Positions 22,888 to 28,809 of a DNA stretch of 28,809 nt are shown here, one piece after another. Within the stretch, counting starts at the first letter, position 1. Each line of letters begins with the position of its first letter. The DNA lies in assembly GCA_023391335.1 (NCBI GenBank), contig JAEWBG010000091.1:1-28809 (forward strand), in the 5' to 3' direction. The notes beneath the pieces are model-generated. The model was not told the DNA's origin. It did no database searches and worked only from the letters and a program-made list of their open reading frames with translations. The DNA comes from Pseudomonadota bacterium. Lineage in GTDB: Bacteria; Pseudomonadota; Gammaproteobacteria; Steroidobacterales; Steroidobacteraceae. A program made the translations under genes and the position numbers.

Positions 22888-22891
22888 GCTC

Positions 22892-23677
22892 GTGACTCAA
22901 ACCAAATCCATACGCACGATTGCTGCCACTCGGTACGTCACGCCGCTGAAAGAAGGCGGATCCGTCCCCGCAATCATCGAGGGCGACGACGATGGCATGT
23001 ACGTGCTGAAGTTCCGCGGGGCTGCGCAGGGTGTCAAAACGCTGATTGCGGAACTCATCGCAGGCGAGATCGCACGTGCGCTGGAACTGCCCGTCCCAGA
23101 ACTCGTGTTCGTTGAATTAGATGCGGACCTCGCACGAGCTGAGCCCGATCCGGAAATCCAATCCGTGATTCGCGCGAGCGGCGGGCTCAATATTGCGCTC
23201 GACTATTTGCCTGGCTCCATCACGTTTGATCCGGTTGCGGACCAGCCGCCTGCTGACCTCGCGTCGTTGATCGTATGGTTCGACGCGTTTGTCACTAACG
23301 TGGATCGCACGCCGCGCAATACGAATATGCTGATGTGGCATCGGCGGCTGCATTTGATCGATCACGGCGCCTGTCTCTACTTCCATCATGCATGGGATGA
23401 CTACCTTGCGAGTTCGGCGAGTGCGTTTCGCCAAATCCGCGACCATGTGTTGTTGCCCTTCGCATCGAATCTAGCCGCTGCTGATGAGACTGCCGGTGCG
23501 CGTTTGGATGAGCAGCGTCTGCAGGAGATCGTCGCCCTAGTGCCGGATGACTGGCTGCAAGGCGAACCTGCTTTCGCGTCCGCGCAAGCGGCACGGGATG
23601 CGTACACCGCATTTTTGATCTCGCGGTTCTCGCAGCGGCGGGTGTTCGTAGAGGAGGCAATCCGTGCGCGCGCATGA
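22892..23677 (+). CDS. HipA-like protein kinase (HipA family kinase, HipA_2 type)
   Basis: A 261-aa protein with the kinase core of HipA but without its N-terminal subdomain. Lys40 in 'MYVLKFRG' is the likely ATP-binding lysine. Asp138 and Asn143 in 'FVTNVDRTPRNTNML' match the HipA catalytic loop. Asp157 in 'LIDHGACLYF' matches the DFG-like metal ligand, so the kinase looks active. HipA phosphorylates glutamyl-tRNA synthetase; the target here is unknown. No hipB-like antitoxin precedes it; instead it overlaps a DUF3037 gene by 14 bp, a recurrent pairing. The GTG start has no Shine-Dalgarno and follows directly on a CTAACCG array; the next in-frame ATG (residue 36) would delete conserved sequence. 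Confidence 0.88.
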   Translation: MTQTKSIRTIAATRYVTPLKEGGSVPAIIEGDDDGMYVLKFRGAAQGVKTLIAELIAGEIARALELPVPELVFVELDADLARAEPDPEIQSVIRASGGLNIALDYLPGSITFDPVADQPPADLASLIVWFDAFVTNVDRTPRNTNMLMWHRRLHLIDHGACLYFHHAWDDYLASSASAFRQIRDHVLLPFASNLAAADETAGARLDEQRLQEIVALVPDDWLQGEPAFASAQAARDAYTAFLISRFSQRRVFVEEAIRARA

Positions 23678-24056
23678 GCCTTATGAATACGCGATTGTGC
23701 GGCTCGTACCGCGCGTGGATCGCGAGGAATTTATCAATGTCGGTGTCATCCTTCGCTGCGCATCCCGTGATTTTCTCCAAGCCTGCATCCATTTGGATGA
23801 GGCCCGCGCACGCGCACTCGCGCCATCGCTCGATTTACAGCTGGTACGCACGCATTTGGAAAGTCTGATGGCGATCGCGAGAGGCGATAAGCAGGCCGCG
23901 CCCATCGGAAGACTTTCCAGTAGCGAGCGCTTTCATTGGTTGGTGGCGCCGCGGAGCACGATGATTCAAACATCGGCGGTGCACACGGGCCGTTGCATCG
24001 ATCCGCCAGCCAAGATGCAGCAGCTGCTGGAGCAAATGGTCAAAACGCCGCAGTAG
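23664..24056 (+). CDS. DUF3037-family protein, partner of the HipA-like kinase
   Basis: A 130-aa soluble protein. 'YEYAIVRLVPRVDREEFINVGVILRC' is the DUF3037 family signature. The family has no established biochemical function but commonly sits beside HipA_2-type kinases, suggesting a partner, substrate or regulator. The GTG start is well supported by GAGGAGG (23651-23657) six bases upstream, inside the kinase gene, and overlaps the kinase end by 14 bp in another frame, so translation is probably coupled. It is convergent with the PEP-CTERM gene, with a hairpin between them. Confidence 0.88.
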   Translation: MRAHEPYEYAIVRLVPRVDREEFINVGVILRCASRDFLQACIHLDEARARALAPSLDLQLVRTHLESLMAIARGDKQAAPIGRLSSSERFHWLVAPRSTMIQTSAVHTGRCIDPPAKMQQLLEQMVKTPQ

Positions 24057-24065
24057 CGCAGCCGC

Positions 24066-24091
24066 AAAAAAAGGCGCGGCAAAGCCGCGCC
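24066..24091 (-). terminator. Rho-independent terminator for the PEP-CTERM gene
   Basis: A perfect 8-bp stem GGCGCGGC (24073-24080) / GCCGCGCC (24084-24091) with a 3-base loop is followed, on the minus strand, by seven Ts (As at 24066-24072). It ends the PEP-CTERM transcript. It can act on the plus strand only weakly, because AGTTTCCCC follows there. Confidence 0.88.
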
Positions 24092-24113
24092 AGTTTCCCC
24101 AAAGTGCTTTGAG

Positions 24114-25040
24114 TTACTTCTTTGCCTTGCGACGGCCTGCCAGACCAAGCAGACCTAAACCGAGCAAACCCAGTGTGCCAGGCTCAGGTACCTGCACTGG
24201 GCGCTCGCCATGAGGCTCGTCGTTGAAGACGAGCGGTGGAATCGGCTGATCGTTCGTCGGCGGAGTTTGCGAGCCCTCGTGGTGCTCATCGTTGGGATGG
24301 CTTGGCGGCACGCTATCGTGCGAGTCATGATGCTCGTCATTATTCGGATGCGTGGGCGGCACGCCATCGTGAGACTCGTGGTGCTCGTCGTTGTTCGCGA
24401 CCGTTCCGTCATGATCCTCATCGTGAGAGGGCGGCACTTGTTCATTCGAATGGTGTTCGGAATCGTCGGCGGGATGACTGTCGAGACTGGACTGCGACGG
24501 GGCATTCTTCGTGTCTGAAGTTCCGCCGCTCGACGGTACGTTGTTCGACGAGCCGGATTCCGCAACGCTTGAGCCTGGTTGATTCGATTGACGATGTCCG
24601 CCTGCACCGCCTAAGCCACCTGGATACGTCAGCATCAAAGGCGGGGAGAATCGGCCGTTGGGAGAGAAGTTCGCGCTGCTCTCGTTCGGTAAGGACTCGG
24701 CATTATTCGCCAAGGCCAGGTGCTCGGTCGGCTCAAACGATGCGGAATCGCTAGTGCTCGCGTAAGCCGCAGGTTCATCCTGCTGTGGATCTTCAGTGTG
24801 CTGCTGCGGTTGCGGCGCACGGGCAGGGGCTGCGTGCGAAGCCGGCGGTGTCGTGACCTGCACCCCATTGGCAGTCACATCCTGAGTAGGCTCGGGCGCG
24901 GCCGGCACAGTCGGCACGGCTGCGGGTATTTCTGTCTGTGAAGCAGCGGCAGAACCGTTTTCCCGAATCAGATAAGCCGATACACCGGCGATGACGGGTA
25001 CTGCGATCAAACTCACTGTAACGATGCGCTTGTGCTTCAT
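24114..25040 (-). CDS. PEP-CTERM-sorted protein with His/Asp-rich 17-residue repeats
   Basis: A 308-aa exported protein. It has an N-terminal signal/anchor ('RIVTVSLIAVPVIAGVSAYL'), then a long Pro/Ala/Ser/Gln-rich, probably disordered region. At about 190-260 there are four repeats with a 17-residue period built on NDEHHxSHDxVPPSHP. The C-terminus has PEP-CTERM architecture: VPEP at 284-287, a hydrophobic helix (GLLGLGLLGLAG) and RRKAKK. PEP-CTERM proteins are recognised by exosortase and associated with the cell surface, usually in exopolysaccharide-producing Gram-negatives. No exosortase gene is in the window. The His/Asp repeats suggest metal binding, which is inference. The ATG has AAAAGGA five to six bases upstream; a terminator follows. 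Confidence 0.9.
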   Translation of the reverse strand: MKHKRIVTVSLIAVPVIAGVSAYLIRENGSAAASQTEIPAAVPTVPAAPEPTQDVTANGVQVTTPPASHAAPARAPQPQQHTEDPQQDEPAAYASTSDSASFEPTEHLALANNAESLPNESSANFSPNGRFSPPLMLTYPGGLGGAGGHRQSNQPGSSVAESGSSNNVPSSGGTSDTKNAPSQSSLDSHPADDSEHHSNEQVPPSHDEDHDGTVANNDEHHESHDGVPPTHPNNDEHHDSHDSVPPSHPNDEHHEGSQTPPTNDQPIPPLVFNDEPHGERPVQVPEPGTLGLLGLGLLGLAGRRKAKK

Positions 25041-25565
25041 GGTCCTTTTCGACTCGAGAGTTGGAAGTGCACTTGGTAATGCAAAAGCTGGTCCAACATC
25101 GAGCGTCGATGCGAAAAGAGTTGGAAACTGGCTCTATACGCTGGTTCGGCAGGCGTTAATGTCAAATGAGTTGCAGCCGTCTGGAAGCTTGTTTCGTGAG
25201 CGGAAAGAACTTGTAAAGCTCAGCGACGTTGCTCAGTCAATTAAAGCGAGTGCCGCATCCAAACGAAGTGCGTCACAGGGTGTCGACGCCACTTCGTGAG
25301 GCTCGTCACATTCCACGCGACGATTGCAGAGCTTATGTCGCGTGACTGCGTAAGAATCTTCGTCGGTTAAAAGCAGTGGCTCTGACGTCTAGCGTCTTTG
25401 CGACTGTTCTGCCCTCGCCGCTGCACTACTTTGCGCATTGGGAACCCCGGGGAGATACCTAGCGTGGTCGCGAAGGAGGCCGTTCCGAATGCGATGTGCG
25501 TCTCATTTTCGGCAATACGAAATCGATAGATTATGTTGCGGTAGCGGGGCTGGCCAGACAACAAC
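25041..25565. other. Gene-free 525-bp gap upstream of the PEP-CTERM gene
   Basis: I see no supported gene. Small open frames on both strands have no ribosome-binding site with family-like sequence. AGAGTTGGAA occurs as a direct repeat at 25057-25066 and 25117-25126. A stable hairpin lies at 25263-25297. The PEP-CTERM promoter should lie at the left edge of the gap. Confidence 0.5.
25263..25297. other. Stable stem-loop of unknown role
   Basis: ACGAAGTGCGTC (25263-25274) pairs with GACGcCACTTCGT (25285-25297) to give a 12-bp stem with one bulge and a 10-base loop. It is not next to a recognised gene end and has no T-tract. Confidence 0.4.
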
Positions 25566-25882
25566 ATGCGAACGCTCGTCGATCTGCTCAACAACGATCA
25601 TGGGTACGCACGGATCTATGCGGACGTAGAGGGGTTCAGTTACGAACTCAATACCTATCTCCGCAAGCCCATCGCGGATCTATTCGAACGCATGGGTGGA
25701 TACGCTTCAGTGAACGAAGCGTGCGAAGCTGCCAAGCACCAACTTCTCGCTGCGCATCAGTTGCCCAGATTCAAAATGCGATCGCCTCGTTCGCTGCGGA
25801 CCCTGCGCTGATCTCGATCTTCGATGCATCGTTTTTCGGGCAGGCGTCTCCTACCCAAGAGACACGTTACCCGCACGCGTGA
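25566..25882 (+). pseudogene. Decayed or frameshifted small gene of unknown function
   Basis: Two frames join into one protein-like sequence of about 105 residues. The first begins at ATG 25566 and reads 'LLNNDHGYARIYADVEGF...YLRKPIADLFERMGGYASVNEACEAAKHQLLAAHQ'. The second continues from about 25762 with 'AQIQNAIASFAADPALISIFDASFFGQ' to a TGA at 25880. A missing base near 25761-25764 (CAGTTG-CCCAG) would explain the switch. No ribosome-binding site precedes the ATG. I do not recognise the family. It could be a remnant or carry a sequencing error. Confidence 0.45.
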
Positions 25883-26157
25883 ATGCCGTTCGCACTCTTG
25901 GCTCCTGACGATTCTTCGACGTCCACAGCTTCGGGCTCATCTATTTAATATGCGATCGCGCGGCGGCGACCATTTGGTTCCTTTGTGGAAAAGTGCAAAC
26001 GCCTGCTCGGGCGGCATTTGACGCATGCTGAAGCCCGCTGCGGGACTCCGCATCGACACGGGCAAATGGCGGACGATATAGTGCCCGCCGCTCGTGACCG
26101 TGGGGGGCGGAGCGAGACACCCATGTCGGTATAAGTTCACAACGAACGGTGACTCGA
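25883..26157. other. 275-bp gap upstream of the GH3 gene
   Basis: No gene is supported. It must contain the GH3 promoter, but no convincing -35/-10 pair or sugar-regulator operator is visible. The stretch just before the start has no strong Shine-Dalgarno. Confidence 0.4.
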
Positions 26158-28809
26158 ATGAAATCCAAGCTGAGTGTGTTGATAGGCGCGCTCTTGTCGG
26201 TCGCGGCAGCCAATGCTGCGGACCAAGCGCCAGCTTCTCTCCCGTATCGCGATGCTTCGCTGCCCACCGAAAAGCGGGTCGCCGATCTGATCTCGCGTAT
26301 GACGCTCGAAGAAAAGGCGGCGCAACTTGGGCATACGGCGCCGGCCATTCCGCGGCTCGGCGTGCCTGAGTACAACTGGTGGAACGAGGGATTGCATGGC
26401 GTTGCCAGAGCGGGCATCGCGACAGTGTTTCCGCAGGCTATCGCTATGGCGGCAAGCTTCGATGCGCCGTTGATGCAAGAGGTTGCGGACACGATCAGCA
26501 CGGAATTTCGCGCCAAATATCGCGAGACGTTGAAGCCGAACGGCGGCGCGGACTGGTATCGCGGCCTGACTGTTTGGTCGCCGAACATCAATATCTTCCG
26601 CGATCCACGTTGGGGCCGCGGACAAGAAACCTACGGTGAAGATCCGTATCTGACTTCGAGAATCGGAGTTGCCTTTATCAAGGGATTGCAGGGCGACGAT
26701 CCGAACTACTTCAAGACTATCGCGACCGCTAAGCACTTCGCCGTGCACAGCGGACCGGAGTCGTCGCGACATACGTTCGATGTGCATGTGTCGCCGCATG
26801 ATTTGCAAGACACGTATCTACCCGCGTTTCGTGCGACAGTCACCGAGGCGAATGTGCAATCGGTTATGTGTGCATACAACGCAGTGGACGGTCAGCCAGC
26901 CTGCGCGAACGAGAGGCTGCTGGATGACTATTTGCGCAAAGATTGGGGCTTCAAAGGCTACGTGGTGTCGGATTGCGGCGCCGCTGCGGATATCTTCGAT
27001 TGGCACCACTACAAGCCCAACGCCGAAGAGGGCGTCGCAGCCGCGTTCAAGGCCGGCATGGATGTGATTTGCGGCGACTATCGCCGCAACATGACCACTG
27101 AACCTGAAGCGATTGTCGGCGCAGTGAAGAAGGGACTGCTGCCGCAACCCGTCGTTGATCAGGCCCTCGCGCGTCTGTTTACTGCGCGCATCCAACTCGG
27201 GATGTTCGATCCGCCCAGCAAAGTGCCGTACTCAAAAATCGAGCCCAGCCAGAACGATACGTCGGCGCATCGTGCCGTTGCGTTGAAGATGGCGAAGGCT
27301 TCGATGGTGCTGCTGAAGAACGATGGATTGCTGCCATTGAAGAATGCGCCGAAGACGATCGCGGTCGTCGGGCCGAATGCCGACAGCGTCGATGCGTTGG
27401 TTGGCAACTACAACGGCACGCCATCGCAACCTGTGACCGTGCTTGCAGGCATTCGCAAACGTTTCCCGAACGCAAACGTCGTGTACGCGGAAGGCACGGG
27501 GCTGATCGGGCCCGTGACCAGCGTGATTCCATCCGATGCGCTATGCGTGGATAGCGCATGCAAAACGCACGGCTTGAAGATGGAGACTTTTGCGCCTGGG
27601 CAAGGCAAGACGCTCGCGGATCTGGAGCCGAAAGGGAGCCCGAAGTCGACCACGACTGTCGATCACATCGATGCAACGTGGACCGACCCAAATGGAAGGC
27701 GCGCTTCGGTCCGTTGGTCGGGCTTCGTCACGGTTCCAGAATCGGGCGACTACACCTTCGGATTTGCCAGCGAAGATGGCTACCGCGTTTGGGTCGACAA
27801 CAAGCTCACCGTCGATGATTGGTCGCCGCGTGAAATGTCCGTAACGCAGACGGGCAAGATCCACCTAGAAGGCAAGCACACGTATCCGATCAAAATCGAA
27901 GCGTTCCAAATGCGCAAAGCTGGGACGACGCGCTTGGTCTGGGCATTGCCGAGCGAGAAGGGCGACAGTGCTGTCGACGCGGCGAAGAAAGCGGATCTCG
28001 TGATCTTCGTAGCAGGCCTGTCCTCGCACATCGAAGGCGAAGAGATGAAAGTCGACGCTGATGGCTTTGCCGGCGGCGATCGGACCAAGCTCGACTTGCC
28101 CGGTCCGCAGGAGCAACTGCTCGAACGCGTGGCGGGAGTCGGCAAGCCGACCGTGTTGGTGTTGATGAACGGCAGCGCGATGTCGGTGAACTGGGCCGAT
28201 CAACATCTGCCGGCGATCCTCGAAGCGTGGTATCCCGGCGAAGAAGGCGGCAATGCGATTGCTGGCCTGCTCGCTGGCGACTACAGCCCCGCGGGTCGTC
28301 TGCCGGTCACGTTCTACAAGTCCGTCGATGCGCTCCCGGCGTTCGATGACTACTCAATGAAGGGCCGGACGTATCGTTACTTCGATGGCGAGCCGCTGTA
28401 TCCGTTCGGCTTTGGGTTGAGCTACACGAAGTTCGACTACGCCAACGCACGCACCGAGAATGTCGGTGCGAGCCAGGTCAAAGTGAGCGTGGATGTGACG
28501 AACAGCGGTGCGATGGACGGCGATGAAGTCGTGCAGGTCTATCTCACTCATCCCGGCGTCGCGGGTGCACCGATTCGCGCGTTGAAGGGCTTCCAACGCG
28601 TTCACTTGAAGAAGGGCGAGAAGAAGACGGTCGAGTTCACGTTGAATGATCGCGACCTCAGCATCGTCGATGAAGCCGGCAAACGCCGTGTCGTGCCCGG
28701 CCAAGTCGATGCCTGGATTGGCGGCGGACAGCCCGTTGCGCGTGCAGGATTGCAGGCTACGGCAGGCGTGAAGACTCAGTTCACGCTCTCGCAAGGAACT
28801 GTGTTGCCT
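26158..28809 (+). CDS. Secreted GH3 glycosidase with PA14 insert (beta-glucosidase / beta-xylosidase type), 3' end cut by window
   Basis: 884 codons are open to the window edge; the protein seems almost complete. A signal peptide ('KLSVLIGALLSVAAANA', cleavage near 20) directs export. The GH3 TIM barrel has 'GRGQETYGEDPYL', 'KHFAVHSGPE' (from Lys192) and the nucleophile Asp272 in 'GYVVSDCGAAADIF'. The alpha/beta C-terminal domain is split by a PA14 domain (about 498-595, 'SGDYTFGFASEDGYRVWVDN'). A fibronectin-III-like domain (about 775-850, 'SGAMDGDEVVQVYLTHP') closes it. It hydrolyses terminal beta-linked glucose or xylose in the periplasm or outside; the SDC form of the nucleophile motif leans toward xylosidase-like members, which is inference. 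The start is the ATG giving a proper signal peptide. Confidence 0.93.
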   Translation, partial: MKSKLSVLIGALLSVAAANAADQAPASLPYRDASLPTEKRVADLISRMTLEEKAAQLGHTAPAIPRLGVPEYNWWNEGLHGVARAGIATVFPQAIAMAASFDAPLMQEVADTISTEFRAKYRETLKPNGGADWYRGLTVWSPNINIFRDPRWGRGQETYGEDPYLTSRIGVAFIKGLQGDDPNYFKTIATAKHFAVHSGPESSRHTFDVHVSPHDLQDTYLPAFRATVTEANVQSVMCAYNAVDGQPACANERLLDDYLRKDWGFKGYVVSDCGAAADIFDWHHYKPNAEEGVAAAFKAGMDVICGDYRRNMTTEPEAIVGAVKKGLLPQPVVDQALARLFTARIQLGMFDPPSKVPYSKIEPSQNDTSAHRAVALKMAKASMVLLKNDGLLPLKNAPKTIAVVGPNADSVDALVGNYNGTPSQPVTVLAGIRKRFPNANVVYAEGTGLIGPVTSVIPSDALCVDSACKTHGLKMETFAPGQGKTLADLEPKGSPKSTTTVDHIDATWTDPNGRRASVRWSGFVTVPESGDYTFGFASEDGYRVWVDNKLTVDDWSPREMSVTQTGKIHLEGKHTYPIKIEAFQMRKAGTTRLVWALPSEKGDSAVDAAKKADLVIFVAGLSSHIEGEEMKVDADGFAGGDRTKLDLPGPQEQLLERVAGVGKPTVLVLMNGSAMSVNWADQHLPAILEAWYPGEEGGNAIAGLLAGDYSPAGRLPVTFYKSVDALPAFDDYSMKGRTYRYFDGEPLYPFGFGLSYTKFDYANARTENVGASQVKVSVDVTNSGAMDGDEVVQVYLTHPGVAGAPIRALKGFQRVHLKKGEKKTVEFTLNDRDLSIVDEAGKRRVVPGQVDAWIGGGQPVARAGLQATAGVKTQFTLSQGTVLP

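Larger units (their letters stand above)
22522..22891. other. Gene-free, repeat-rich 370-bp gap
   Basis: No coding region is supported. In order it holds the GTGACTA array, a double hairpin of REP type (22639-22688), two CTATCCG units (22795-22808) and three CTAACCG units (22860-22880). CATCTATC also recurs (22771-22778, 22792-22799). Confidence 0.7.

Noticed and set aside
24991..25299. Plus-strand 102-aa open frame overlapping the PEP-CTERM start
   Set aside because: No ribosome-binding site or family motif, and it is antisense to the start of a well-supported gene.

Overview
The window looks like chromosomal DNA of a Gammaproteobacterium with moderately high GC. Evidence is the gammaproteobacterial form of MetK, an AhcY controlled by an S-adenosylhomocysteine (SAH) riboswitch, a PEP-CTERM surface protein, GlsB/YeaQ and AlkB-family proteins, and intergenic heptanucleotide tandem repeats. 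The mix recalls the Steroidobacteraceae / Xanthomonadales-Nevskiales neighbourhood, but that placement is inference only; no rRNA or other phylogenetic marker was used.

Region 1 (1-7850) is a methyl-cycle and one-carbon block: a MarR regulator; folD and a REC-GGDEF response regulator on the minus strand; then, on the plus strand, a PfkB-family adenosine kinase, metK, an SAH riboswitch, ahcY and purU. Together the enzymes make SAM, cleave the SAH left after methylation, remove the adenosine released, and handle formyl/methylene-tetrahydrofolate.

Region 2 (7850-13310) holds an FHS-type sugar/H+ symporter with a shared bidirectional terminator, then an HxlR regulator divergent from a two-gene operon (zinc-free quinone-reductase-like dehydrogenase plus an exported RidA-like protein), with a palindromic operator candidate between them. 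Small membrane proteins (DUF3592-like, GlsB), an AlkB-type dioxygenase and an 80-aa orphan follow.

Region 3 (13310-22520) contains an orphan ExbD, a 65-aa orphan, an ABC exporter with an unusual N-terminal soluble domain, a MATE transporter broken by a one-base frameshift and coupled to a COG2521-like methyltransferase, an M49-like zinc peptidase, a DUF4126 membrane protein and a thioredoxin-reductase-like flavoprotein.

Region 4 (22520-28809) has a repeat-rich intergenic stretch, a HipA-like kinase/DUF3037 pair, a His/Asp-repeat PEP-CTERM protein on the opposite strand, a decayed small gene, and a secreted GH3 glycosidase with a PA14 insert that runs off the window end.

The points most worth a second look are the N-terminal domain of the ABC exporter, the heptamer repeat family (which touches a start and a stop codon), the HipA-like/DUF3037 pair, the textbook SAH riboswitch with twin leaders in the methyl-cycle block, and the HxlR-controlled dehydrogenase/RidA operon.
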